Source: Spinactinospora alkalitolerans (lineage in GTDB: Bacteria > Actinomycetota > Actinomycetes > Streptosporangiales > Streptosporangiaceae). From it: a DNA stretch of 64,000 bases. The stretch's first letter is position 1. Every line of letters begins with the position of its first letter. Below, piece by piece: positions 22,968 through 30,784 of the stretch. The notes below the pieces were generated by a model. That model was not told where the DNA came from, made no database searches, and saw only the letters and a list, made by a program, of their open reading frames with translations. Made by a program: the position numbers and the translations under genes. The DNA lies in assembly GCF_013408795.1 (NCBI RefSeq), contig NZ_JACCCC010000001.1, positions 1,550,001 to 1,614,000 of the forward strand. The letters are read 5' to 3'.

Positions 22968-23509
22968 GCGCCCGGCGCGGTACGGAGGGCGGCACAGTCA
23001 GCCGCCACGTGCTGCTGCTCAACGCCAGCTATGAACCACTGACGACCGTGCCGCTGCGCCGAGCGATCCTGCTGGTGTTGCGGGAAAAAGCCGAGGTCGT
23101 GCATTGCGACGCCGCCGGCGCCGTACTGCACTCGGCCACCACGGCGCTGTCGGTGCCGTCGGTCATCCGGCTGCGCCGCTACATCCGGGTGCCCTACCGG
23201 CGCCGGGTGCCGCTCACCAGGGTGGCGCTCATGCGCCGGGACGGACACCACTGCGCCTACTGCGGGAAGCGGGCCGAGACCATCGACCACGTGATCCCGC
23301 GCAGCCGCGGCGGCGCACACGTGTGGGAGAACGTCGTGGCCTCCTGCAAGACGTGCAACCACCGCAAGGCCGACCGTCTCCTGGACGAGCTCGGCTGGGA
23401 GCTGAACGTCACCCCCACGGTTCCCCGAGGGCTGCACTGGCGGCTCATCAACGGCGAGCAGCACGGCGACCCCCTGTGGGCGCCCTACATGGCGAGAACC
23501 GCGGCGTAG
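22964..23509 (+). CDS. HNH endonuclease family protein
   Basis: A 181-residue protein. The C-terminal half is an HNH nuclease: CAYCG near residue 101 and CKTCN near 132 form the zinc site, and ETIDHVIPRSRGG carries the catalytic histidine. The N-terminal half, VLLLNASYEPLTTVPLRRAILL, is typical of the widespread actinobacterial chromosomal HNH family rather than of homing enzymes or phages. Its job is unknown; DNA repair or nicking is possible. Start ATG 22964 has GGAGG 7 nt upstream. A perfect hairpin follows the stop. Confidence 0.9.
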   Translation: MSARRGTEGGTVSRHVLLLNASYEPLTTVPLRRAILLVLREKAEVVHCDAAGAVLHSATTALSVPSVIRLRRYIRVPYRRRVPLTRVALMRRDGHHCAYCGKRAETIDHVIPRSRGGAHVWENVVASCKTCNHRKADRLLDELGWELNVTPTVPRGLHWRLINGEQHGDPLWAPYMARTAA

Positions 23510-23514
23510 CCGCG

Positions 23515-23555
23515 GCGTCCGGGACCGGTCAAGGGTCCCACCCGGTCCCGGACGC
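23515..23555 (+). terminator. hairpin after the HNH gene
   Basis: GCGTCCGGGACCGG (23515-23528) pairs perfectly with CCGGTCCCGGACGC (23542-23555) around a 13-nt loop, 6 bp after the HNH stop. Confidence 0.65.
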
Positions 23556-23609
23556 GGTGGGTTCTACGGCCACCGAAGTGGAGTCCTGTTCAAATCTCAG
23601 GAAGGGCGG

Positions 23610-23741
23610 TCAGAACCGGTCCTCGCGCAATTCGGAGACGACCTCGGCGGAGTCGATGGTGCCATCGACCTGCCCCGGAGGCGGGGGGCAGCGGACCGGA
23701 GGCCGTGGCGGGGACAACCCGGCCAGGAGCCACCAGGTCAT
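23610..23741 (-). CDS. small ORF downstream of hicB
   Basis: A 43-residue candidate beginning MTWWLLAGLSPP and ending in DSAEVVSELREDRF, with a proline-rich middle. GAAGAG lies about 6 nt before the ATG. The C-terminal part has good codon use, while a competing frame starting at 23778 (MTTEEESHPEELDDL) looks natural only at its N-terminus. A frameshift joining the two frames is therefore also possible. Either way, a gene or remnant lies between hicB and the HNH terminator. No family is recognised. Confidence 0.35.
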   Translation of the reverse strand: MTWWLLAGLSPPRPPVRCPPPPGQVDGTIDSAEVVSELREDRF

Positions 23742-23784
23742 CAAGCTCTTCAGGGTGCGACTCCTCTTCTGTGGTCATACGGGA

Positions 23785-24165
23785 TCACCGGTCCGAGCGC
23801 AGTTGCGTGATGCGCTGATTGCTCAAGTGCAGCAGTATCCCGGCATCGCGGGCCGAGAGACCGTCGAGGGCCTCGACTGCCTCTTGTGCGGCCTGCCGGT
23901 AGTGCTCTTCGGCGGCCTCGCGCTCGCGGCGGGCCCGTTCGAACTCCTCGACCGCTCGGGCCATCCGAGGGGGCAGCCGGTAGTCCCATTCCAGGTCGAA
24001 GGAATCGAAGTCCTTGTCGAGGAGCAGTGCCAGGCCGTCGCGCAGTTCATCCTCGATTCGGTCCAGCCGCCGCGACTCCACAACGCCGCCCGCGATGCCA
24101 TCGGTGACGGCGACCCACCGCTTGTCCTCCTGGCGGACCGTGACGCGATAAACCGGCCTATCCAT
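23785..24165 (-). CDS. hicB: HicB-type antitoxin
   Basis: A 126-residue antitoxin of the actinobacterial HicB group. The N-terminal half YRVTVRQEDKRWVAVTD is the partial RNase-H-like fold, DLEWDYRLPP is the conserved central segment, then a charged helix leads to a C-terminal DNA-binding helix-turn-helix, LSARDAGILLHLSNQRITQ. It should neutralise HicA and repress its own promoter. Start ATG 24165 has AAAGGGG about 10 nt upstream and overlaps the end of the hicA remnant (ATGGATAG). The toxin partner is broken, so the antitoxin now stands without an intact toxin in this locus. Confidence 0.85.
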   Translation of the reverse strand: MDRPVYRVTVRQEDKRWVAVTDGIAGGVVESRRLDRIEDELRDGLALLLDKDFDSFDLEWDYRLPPRMARAVEEFERARREREAAEEHYRQAAQEAVEALDGLSARDAGILLHLSNQRITQLRSDR

Positions 24166-24443
24166 GGTCGAGCCACCCCTTTCCAAAAGCCGGCTCCAAG
24201 GCTTCCTCGATGCCGTTCAGCGTTCCCCGAGCGAGATCATGGCTGTGGCCGGGGATGATGCTCTGGGCGACGACGTCTCCATTGCCGTCGAGAACCTGCC
24301 AGACCTGATGCGACCCCTTACCCCGAAACCCCGAACGCGGCCACCGGTGACCTTGCGCTGGAGAGTGAGCCCTTTTCTACGGGCGTGCGCTCGGGCTGCG
24401 CGAAGGACTTCGGCGGGAGTTTTGGAACCTCGAACCGTGCGAC
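24158..24443 (-). pseudogene. hicA: frameshifted hicA toxin remnant
   Basis: On the minus strand one frame reads KTPAEVLRAARAHARRKGLT then RKVTGGRVRGFG, the N-terminal half of an actinobacterial HicA. A second frame continues GKGSHQVWQVLDGNGDV, then IIPGHSHDLARGTLNGIEEA and FGKGWLDHG, the C-terminal half, up to TAG at 24158-24160. The frames meet at the G-run TTCGGGGTAAGGGG; one extra G would restore them. The first frame has no ATG, GTG or TTG where the start should be (TCC-AAA-ACT in place of a start before KTP). Two lesions make a real pseudogene more likely than a sequencing error. Family knowledge: HicA is an mRNA interferase with the catalytic histidine in the KGSH motif, which is still present. 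Confidence 0.75.
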
Positions 24444-24463
24444 AAGCCTAGGGTGCTAGGCTT
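24444..24463. promoter_or_regulatory. perfect inverted repeat, probable HicB operator
   Basis: AAGCCTAG-GGTG-CTAGGCTT, with perfect 8-bp arms, sits directly upstream of the hicA remnant in the AT-rich promoter region. HicB proteins with a helix-turn-helix bind such palindromes to autoregulate; the link is inferred from position. Confidence 0.6.
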
Positions 24464-24520
24464 AAATTTGCCTATCAATCTAGGCAGACGTGGAGAACCG
24501 GCGCCTCCTATCCTGGTGCC

Positions 24521-24724
24521 ATGCCTCGCTATGACTACCGCTGCCGCTCCTGCGGTGACACCTTCGAAGTCTCCCGTCCGATGGCGCGGGCCAACGAGCC
24601 CGCCGAGTGTCCGCAGGGCCACGACGACACCGTGAAGCTGCTGTCCACCGTCGCCGTCGGCGGCGTCGCGCCGCAGCCCAGCGGCGGTGGCGGCGGGTGC
24701 TGCGGCGGGGGGTGCTGCGGCTGA
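24521..24724 (+). CDS. FmdB family zinc-ribbon protein
   Basis: A 67-residue FmdB/CxxC_CxxC_SSSS regulatory-type zinc ribbon starting MPRYDYRCRSCGDTFEV, with second ligands in ECPQGHDD. The tail is Gly- and Cys-rich (GGGGGCCGGGCCG), which could add metal or redox binding. The role of these small proteins is not established. ATG 24521 has no ribosome site; TATCCT at 24509-24514 could be a -10 element for a leaderless start. A strong hairpin follows, shared with convergent ilvD. Confidence 0.88.
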   Translation: MPRYDYRCRSCGDTFEVSRPMARANEPAECPQGHDDTVKLLSTVAVGGVAPQPSGGGGGCCGGGCCG

Positions 24725-24748
24725 GCCGCGCGGCGCTGGAAACGGCGA

Positions 24749-24781
24749 GGGGGTGGCCGCGCGGTCCGCGCGGCCACCCCC
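24749..24781. terminator. bidirectional terminator between fmdB-type gene and ilvD
   Basis: A perfect 15-bp stem, GGGGGTGGCCGCGCG against CGCGCGGCCACCCCC, with a 3-nt loop, placed between two convergent genes. Confidence 0.8.
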
Positions 24782-24793
24782 TTCTCGTCGTCG

Positions 24794-26665
24794 CTACAGG
24801 CCCCGCTGCTCCAGCTGGGTGACGTCGCGGGCGGCACCGGTGGAGGCCGACGTCGCCATCGCCGCATAGGCGCGCAGCGCCGCGCTCACCGGGCGCTGCC
24901 GGTCCTTCGGGCGGAAGCCGCCCAGCTCCTCCAGCAGGGCGCGGCGGCGCTCGGCCAGCTCCTCGGCCGCGACCTCCAGCGCCAGGCCCCGGTTCGGGAT
25001 GTCGATGCTGATGACGTCGCCGTCGCGGACCAGGGCGATGTCACCGCCCGCCGCGGCCTCGGGGGAGGCGTGCCCGATGGACAGCCCCGAGGTGCCGCCG
25101 GAGAACCGGCCGTCGGTGATCAGCGCGCACGCCTTGCCCAGGCCGCGGCCCTTGAGGAAGCTGGTCGGGTAGAGCATCTCCTGCATGCCGGGGCCGCCCT
25201 TGGGGCCCTCGTAGCGGATGACCACGACGTCGCCGGGTTCGATCCGCTTGTTCAGGATGCCCTCGACCGCGTCCTCCTGGCTCTCGAACACCTTGGCCGG
25301 GCCGGTGAACGTCCACAGCTCCTCCTCGACGCCCGCGGTCTTGACGATCGCGCCGTCGGGGGCGAGGTTGCCGGACAGCACCGCCAGACCGCCGTCGGCG
25401 GTGTAGGCGTGCTCGACCGAGCGGATGCAGCCGGCCTCGCGGTCGGTGTCCAGACTGTCCCAGCGGGCGTCCTGGGAGTAGGCCTTGGTGGTCCGCCGAC
25501 CGCCCGGGGCCGCGTGGAACAGCTCCACCGCCTCGGTGTCGACCGAGTCGGAGCCCAGATCCCATTCCGCCAGGAACTCCGCCACGGTCTTGCCGTGGAC
25601 GGTGGGCAGCGAGGTGTCGATCAGGCCGCCCCTGGCCAGCTCGCCCAGGATCGCCGGGATCCCGCCGGCCCGGTGGACGTCCTCGATGTGGTACTTCTCG
25701 GTGTTCGGCGCGACCTTGCACAGGCAGGGCACCCGCCGCGACAGCTCGTCGATCTCGGGCAGCCCGAACTTCACGCCCGCCTCGGTGGCCGTGGCCAGCA
25801 GGTGCAGGATCGTGTTCGTGGAGCCGCCCATGGCCACATCCAGCGCCATCGCGTTGCCGAACGCCGCGGGGGTGGCGATGGACAGCGGCAGCACCGACTC
25901 GTCGTCGTCGCGGTAGTAGCGGTTCGCGGCCTCGACGACGAGGCGGCCGGCGTCCTCGTAGAGCCGCTTGCGCGCGACGTGCGTGGCCAGCACCGTGCCG
26001 TTGCCGGGCAGCGCCAGGCCGATGGCCTCGGTGAGGCAGTTCATCGAGTTGGCGGTGAACATGCCGGAGCAGGAGCCGCAGGTGGGGCAGGCCGCCTCCT
26101 CCATCTCGTCCAGCTCGGCCTGGGAGACGCTCTCGTCGGCGGAGGCGATCATCGGGTTGATCAGGTCCAGCTTGCGGACCTTGGTGGCGGTGCCGTCGAC
26201 CACGGTGACCTTGCCGGCCTCCATGGGGCCGCCGGAGACGAACACCGTCGGGATGTTCAGCCGCATGGCGGCCAGCAGCATGCCCGGGGTGATCTTGTCG
26301 CAGTTGGAGACGCACACGAGCGCGTCGGCGCAGTGCGCGTTGACCATGTACTCGACGGCGTCGGCGATCAGCTCGCGGCTGGGCAGCGAGTAGAGCATGC
26401 CGCCGTGGCCCATGGCGATGCCGTCGTCGACGGCGATGGTGTTGAACTCCCGCGGCACGCCGCCGGCCTCGCGCACGGCCCCGGCCACCACGTCGGCGAC
26501 CTCGCGGAGGTGCACGTGGCCCGGGACGAACTGGGTGAAGCTGTTGGCCACCGCGACGATCGGCTTGCCGAAGTCCTCGCGTTCCACGCCGGACGCGCGC
26601 ATGAGAGCGCGTGCGCCGGCCATGTTCCTGCCATGGGTGACCGTGCGTGAGCGAAGCGCGGGCAT
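24794..26665 (-). CDS. ilvD: dihydroxy-acid dehydratase
   Basis: A 623-residue IlvD, which dehydrates 2,3-dihydroxy-isovalerate and 2,3-dihydroxy-3-methylvalerate to the 2-oxo acids in branched-chain amino acid synthesis. Cluster cysteines lie in [11 protein letters not shown] near residue 122 and [18 protein letters not shown] near 193-210; the C-terminal GRFSGGTSG holds the active-site serine. The cysteines fit the long IlvD form with an Fe-S cluster. Length is typical (about 615-625). Start ATG 26665 has GGGAG about 9 nt upstream. No other ilv genes are nearby. A perfect palindrome lies about 190 bp upstream. Confidence 0.96.
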   Translation of the reverse strand: MPALRSRTVTHGRNMAGARALMRASGVEREDFGKPIVAVANSFTQFVPGHVHLREVADVVAGAVREAGGVPREFNTIAVDDGIAMGHGGMLYSLPSRELIADAVEYMVNAHCADALVCVSNCDKITPGMLLAAMRLNIPTVFVSGGPMEAGKVTVVDGTATKVRKLDLINPMIASADESVSQAELDEMEEAACPTCGSCSGMFTANSMNCLTEAIGLALPGNGTVLATHVARKRLYEDAGRLVVEAANRYYRDDDESVLPLSIATPAAFGNAMALDVAMGGSTNTILHLLATATEAGVKFGLPEIDELSRRVPCLCKVAPNTEKYHIEDVHRAGGIPAILGELARGGLIDTSLPTVHGKTVAEFLAEWDLGSDSVDTEAVELFHAAPGGRRTTKAYSQDARWDSLDTDREAGCIRSVEHAYTADGGLAVLSGNLAPDGAIVKTAGVEEELWTFTGPAKVFESQEDAVEGILNKRIEPGDVVVIRYEGPKGGPGMQEMLYPTSFLKGRGLGKACALITDGRFSGGTSGLSIGHASPEAAAGGDIALVRDGDVISIDIPNRGLALEVAAEELAERRRALLEELGGFRPKDRQRPVSAALRAYAAMATSASTGAARDVTQLEQRGL

Positions 26666-26854
26666 GGGGTGAGCTCCCGTCGAGACGAACCGGTACCAGG
26701 GTGCTCAAGGCGGTGCGGAGCCGGTGCGGCCGCCGGTCCGCTGCGCGCAGCGGTGCCGGGCGACGGTTCCCGCCTTGGGGTCGGGTACAACGTGCAGTTC
26801 TACCGATGGTATCCCCGCGGGTGAAATGCTCGCGTCTCGATGGCAAAGATCGAT

Positions 26855-26873
26855 CATCTCAAATGGTGAGATG
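26855..26873. promoter_or_regulatory. inverted repeat upstream of ilvD
   Basis: CATCTCA-AATGG-TGAGATG has perfect 7-bp arms. It lies between the ilvD start and the 3' end of the NERD gene, in an AT-richer patch, so it may be an operator for ilvD. No regulator can be named. Confidence 0.4.
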
Positions 26874-26911
26874 TGGGTCTCCGTCGACCGCGGCCGCCCG
26901 GTCCGGCCCGC

Positions 26912-27745
26912 TCAGCCCCGCGGCGGCAGGACCTTCTCGGCCGCCAGGTAGATCTCCTCGATCTCCCGGTCGCTGAGCCGGTCCTTGCCGGCGCGCAGCC
27001 ACCTGCGGACCTTGGTGCCGGTGATGATGTCGACGCCGCGCAGCCGATGGCTGTCCCAGGGCATGGTGGGCCCGTAGATGGCCAGCGACGCCCGCACGGT
27101 GATCGGGCGGCCCAGCTCCTCGCTGATCAGCCGCTCGGCCTTGCGCGCCTCGTCCAGCGCCTCGTCGATGCGCTCGTTCTTGGAGAACCGGCCGTGGTAG
27201 AGCTTCTCCAGCTTGTTGCGCAGCGGGAGCCGCTTGTCCCACGCCTCGGAGTCGATCGCGAACGCGCCGCGCCGGCCCACGACGAAATGGTCGATCTGGC
27301 CGTTGCCGCCGGGGGTCCTGCGGGCGTGCAGGACGCGGTAGCCGACCCGCTTCATGACCTTGAGCTGGGCCTCGGTGCGACGCTGGGCGGCCGAGGGCCT
27401 GCGCCAGTGCGGGATCTCGGACCGGCGCCTGGAGGAGTGGACCTGGAAGGCGATCAGGACGGCCACGGCGAACGTGGCGCCGATGCGCCAGTCGGCGGTG
27501 AGGAGCCCGGCCAGCAGCCCGGCGGCGACGGCGGCGGCGCCGCGGAGCGACCAGCGCCGGGCGGCTCCCGGCATCAGCAGGGTCCCGTAGGTGGCCCGGG
27601 TCCTGTCCTTGGCTCCCTTGGAGTCGTCGGAATCCCTGCGGTCGGCGCCGCGCGTGACAAAGGGAGAGGTGGAGCCCGATCCCTGCCGGCGGGCGTCCTC
27701 GGAGGACGGAGCGTTGCCGTTCTTGGTGCTGGTTGCCGATTCCAC
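26912..27745 (-). CDS. NERD domain protein with membrane segment
   Basis: A 277-residue protein. After a charged N-terminus of about 65 residues comes a hydrophobic hairpin ([17 protein letters not shown] and IGATFAVAVLIAFQV, about 70-102). Then a NERD (nuclease-related) domain follows with GGNGQIDHFVVGRRGAFAIDSE near 143-165 and WDKRLPLRNKLEKLYHG. The D and the E of this stretch match restriction-enzyme-like active sites, so nuclease activity is possible but not proven for the family. GTG 27745 has no ribosome site; TACTCT about 10 nt upstream on the minus strand suggests a leaderless start. Confidence 0.85.
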   Translation of the reverse strand: MESATSTKNGNAPSSEDARRQGSGSTSPFVTRGADRRDSDDSKGAKDRTRATYGTLLMPGAARRWSLRGAAAVAAGLLAGLLTADWRIGATFAVAVLIAFQVHSSRRRSEIPHWRRPSAAQRRTEAQLKVMKRVGYRVLHARRTPGGNGQIDHFVVGRRGAFAIDSEAWDKRLPLRNKLEKLYHGRFSKNERIDEALDEARKAERLISEELGRPITVRASLAIYGPTMPWDSHRLRGVDIITGTKVRRWLRAGKDRLSDREIEEIYLAAEKVLPPRG

Positions 27746-27869
27746 GATGCTGAGAGTAGTTCGATCCTTATCCGAGTCCTAGTCCGGGAAAACTCACACT
27801 TTTGTTCCTTGGTGAAGGGGCTTTCTCACGTGTTCGGAGAGTCTTGGCCGGGAATGATGGTTCTTCCCA

Positions 27870-27883
27870 CCTCTCTAGAGAGG
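27870..27883. promoter_or_regulatory. 14-bp perfect palindrome upstream of the amidase
   Basis: CCTCTCTAGAGAGG reads the same on both strands and lies about 40 bp upstream of the likely -10 element of the amidase gene, a position suited to an operator. Confidence 0.4.
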
Positions 27884-27922
27884 CCCTCCGGCCCCCGCTG
27901 CGCCCCGGGATCCCCGGCACCC

Positions 27923-27934
27923 TACTCTCGGTGC
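27923..27934 (+). promoter_or_regulatory. probable leaderless promoter of the amidase
   Basis: TACTCT at 27923-27928 fits a -10 element and the GTG start lies 7 nt beyond it. There is no ribosome site. Confidence 0.5.
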
Positions 27935-29365
27935 GTGAGCGAGATTCATGATCTGAGCGCAGTGGAGCAGGCGGAGCGCATCCGCCGCCGCGAGCTGTCC
28001 CCCGTCGAGGTCACCGATCACTACCTGGCCCGGATCGAGCGGTTCGACGACCTTCTCGGCGCCTTTATTACGGTCACTCCGGAGCTGGCCAGAGAACAGG
28101 CCGAAAAAGCGGAAAATCGAGTCCTCTCCGACACGCCGGATGAGCTCCCACCCCTCCTGGGCGTGCCGGTCCCGATCAAGGACCTGGACATGCTCGCCGG
28201 CGTGCGCTGGACCTGGGGCTCCCGGGTCCACGCCGACCAGGTGGCGCAGGTCGACGAGGACTTCGTCGCCGAGCTGCGCCGGGCGGGCGCGGTGTTCACC
28301 GGCAAGACCAACACGCCCGAATTCGGCATGTCCTGCTACACCGAGAACGACATCGCACCGCCCGCGCGCACGCCGTGGGACCTGTCGCGTTCGGCCGGCG
28401 GTTCCAGCGGAGGGGCCGCGGCGGCGGTCGCCGCAGGCCTGGCGCCGATGGCGCAGGGCAGCGACGGCGGCGGCTCGATCCGCATCCCGGCCAGCGCGTG
28501 CGGACTCTACGGCATCAAGCCCAGCCGGGGCCGGGTCACCCAGGCGCCGGTGCGGCCGGACCTCATCGGCCTGTCCGCCACCGGCCCGCTCAGCCGCACG
28601 GTGCGCGACGCCGCGCTGATGCTCGACGTCATCGCGGTCAACCGGCCCGGCGACTACCACACCGCGCAGCCCCTGCCCGAGGGCGAGACGTTCCTCTCCC
28701 ACGCCGATCGGGACCCCGGGCGGCTGCGCATCGCCCGGTTCGCCACCCCGCCGGTGCCGGGCGTGGAGCCGCACCCCGACGTCGTCGATGCCTACGAGGA
28801 CGCGACGCGGCTGCTGGTGGGCCTGGGCCACGAGGTGGAGGAGATCCCCGCCCCCTTCGACGGGTCGCTGCTGCGCCTGTTCGAGGTCGTGTGGGCGGCG
28901 ATGGCCACGCGCTACCCCGTGCCCGAGCACGAGGAGGGCCGGCTCCGCCCGCTCACCCGATGGCTGCGCGAGCGCGCCGGGCAGAGCTCGATCGCCGACT
29001 ACCTCGACGCCACCACCGGTCTGCAACAGGGGGTCAGGGCCGCCCTGCCGCGCCTGGAACGCTACGACGCCGTGCTCAACCCGACGCTGGCCGCGCCCCC
29101 GGTGGAGGTCGGCCACTTCGACTCGGGGGCCGACCCCGCGGAGGAGTTCCGCCGGATGACGCTGTTCACCCCGTTCACCACGGTGTACAACGTCTCCGGC
29201 CAGCCGGCCGTGAACGTCCCGCTGCACTGGAACGGGGACGGGCTGCCGATCGGCGTCATGCTCGCCGGGCGTATGGGCGGGGAGGCGACGCTGATCTCGC
29301 TGTCGGCCCAGTTGGAGGCCGCCCGGCCGTGGATCGGCCGCAAACCGCCGATCTGGACGGAGTAG
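27935..29365 (+). CDS. amidase signature family amidase
   Basis: A 476-residue amidase signature enzyme. The catalytic Ser-cisSer-Lys triad is visible: lysine in VPVPIKDLD near residue 77, cis-serine in [14 protein letters not shown] near 175-188, and nucleophile serine at the end of that stretch. The glycine/serine signature [16 protein letters not shown] lies near 153-168. It hydrolyses an amide bond; the substrate cannot be read, and GatA function is unlikely because no gatB/gatC neighbours exist. Start GTG 27935 fits a leaderless transcript. A hairpin terminator follows. Confidence 0.9.
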   Translation: MSEIHDLSAVEQAERIRRRELSPVEVTDHYLARIERFDDLLGAFITVTPELAREQAEKAENRVLSDTPDELPPLLGVPVPIKDLDMLAGVRWTWGSRVHADQVAQVDEDFVAELRRAGAVFTGKTNTPEFGMSCYTENDIAPPARTPWDLSRSAGGSSGGAAAAVAAGLAPMAQGSDGGGSIRIPASACGLYGIKPSRGRVTQAPVRPDLIGLSATGPLSRTVRDAALMLDVIAVNRPGDYHTAQPLPEGETFLSHADRDPGRLRIARFATPPVPGVEPHPDVVDAYEDATRLLVGLGHEVEEIPAPFDGSLLRLFEVVWAAMATRYPVPEHEEGRLRPLTRWLRERAGQSSIADYLDATTGLQQGVRAALPRLERYDAVLNPTLAAPPVEVGHFDSGADPAEEFRRMTLFTPFTTVYNVSGQPAVNVPLHWNGDGLPIGVMLAGRMGGEATLISLSAQLEAARPWIGRKPPIWTE

Positions 29366-29381
29366 CCGCAGGCGGCGGCCG

Positions 29382-29411
29382 GGCCCCGCCGGGCCCCTGC
29401 CCGGCGGGGCC
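29382..29411. terminator. bidirectional terminator between amidase and MFS genes
   Basis: GGCCCCGCCGGG pairs perfectly with CCCGGCGGGGCC around a 6-nt loop, between two convergent genes. Confidence 0.7.
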
Positions 29412-29429
29412 GTCCCGCGGCTCCTGCGG

Positions 29430-30638
29430 TCAGCGCCCTGCGCTCGGGCCCGGCCGGACGAACAGGCTGAGGAGCGCGGCTCCCAGGGCGAGCAGGGCGG
29501 CCCCCGCCACACCGGCGGCGACGCCGCCGAGGTCGATCAGCCAACCGGTCAGTGGGGCGGCGAACGAGATCCCGGTGGTGGTCGCGGTGGACAGCCAGCC
29601 GAACGCCTCGGCGCGGCGGTGCTCCGGCGCGAGCTCGCCGAGCCGGTCCATCACCGCGGCCAGGGTCGGCGCGATCGCCAGACCCGAGGCGAACAGCACC
29701 GGCGAGATCAGCCACGGCGAGGGCAGGTGCAGGACCGGCGGCAGCAGCGGGACGAGCAGGGCGGTGCCCGCCGCCGCGCCGAACGCCCGCCGCGGGATGT
29801 GCGGCGCGCCGGGCAGGCCGCCGGCGACCAGGCCGCCGACCAGCGAACCGAGCGCCCAGATCGCGGCCAGTCCGCCGGCGTAGCCCGGAGCGCCGAGCTC
29901 CCGCGCCCAGGCCACGATCACCAGGTCGACGGCGCCCAGGCCGCCGACCAGCAGCAGGCACAGCCCGATCACCAGCGCCAGCGGCGGGTGGCCGAGCAGG
30001 GAGCGCCGCGGTCCTCCCTGCGCGCCGCCGATCCCCGCGACCCCCGTCAGACCGGCCCGGCGCAGCGCGACGGCGAAGCCGAGCGCGCCGGTCAGGGAGA
30101 CCGCGGCCAGCAGGACGACGGCGCCCCGGCCTCCGATGACACCGACCGCGCCCGCGGCCAGCAGCGGGCCCACCACGAACAGCAGCTCCTGCAGGGTGGC
30201 CTCGGAGGCGTACACGGCCTGCCGCGCCGGTCCGGTGGTGATGCGCGGCCACAGCGCCCGGCCGATCTGGCCGGCCGGCGGCAGCAAGAGGCCGGTGACC
30301 AGGGCGAGGGGAATGGCGGCCCACCACAGCGCGGCGGGCAGCAGCGCCAGGGCGGCCAGGCCGGCGGCGTAGCCGAGGCCGGAGCCGGCCATCAGCCGGT
30401 CGGTGGAGCCCCGGTCCGCCATGCGTCCCCGGACCGGCCCGGCCAGCGCGGTGCCCACCGTGAGCGCGCCGGAGACGAGCCCGGCCAGCGCGTAGGAGTC
30501 CGTCCACCCGGCGACCAGGAACGTCACCGCGATGGGCAGCCCGGCGATGTGCAGGCGGGCCAGCAGCGACCAGAAGAGCAGTGAGGGGAGACGGGGGACG
30601 CCGAGCAGCCGGCGGTAGGACGTCAGCACTCGGTTCAT
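29430..30638 (-). CDS. MFS transporter, substrate unknown
   Basis: A 402-residue major facilitator with about 12 hydrophobic segments. The motif GPVRGRMADRGSTDR between helices 2 and 3 is the MFS loop. The N-terminus SYRRLLGVPRLPSLLFWSLLARL is typical of a group of small actinobacterial MFS proteins without a known cargo. The start is ATG 30638, just before the first helix; the minus-strand frame further upstream lacks a good start. It diverges from malQ, whose start lies 147 bp away, so the two promoters share one intergenic region. Confidence 0.87.
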   Translation of the reverse strand: MNRVLTSYRRLLGVPRLPSLLFWSLLARLHIAGLPIAVTFLVAGWTDSYALAGLVSGALTVGTALAGPVRGRMADRGSTDRLMAGSGLGYAAGLAALALLPAALWWAAIPLALVTGLLLPPAGQIGRALWPRITTGPARQAVYASEATLQELLFVVGPLLAAGAVGVIGGRGAVVLLAAVSLTGALGFAVALRRAGLTGVAGIGGAQGGPRRSLLGHPPLALVIGLCLLLVGGLGAVDLVIVAWARELGAPGYAGGLAAIWALGSLVGGLVAGGLPGAPHIPRRAFGAAAGTALLVPLLPPVLHLPSPWLISPVLFASGLAIAPTLAAVMDRLGELAPEHRRAEAFGWLSTATTTGISFAAPLTGWLIDLGGVAAGVAGAALLALGAALLSLFVRPGPSAGR

Positions 30639-30784
30639 TATGCCGGTCGATCGGTGCCGGTCTGTGGCGAATGGGGTGCTCTGTCGCTTTTCGCTCCGGC
30701 TCGGGTCCCCCGATGCGTCGGGGATCCGGGGCATTCGCATGGTGGACGGGCGAGGGCCCCACGCATAGGGCATCATCGGTTTCT

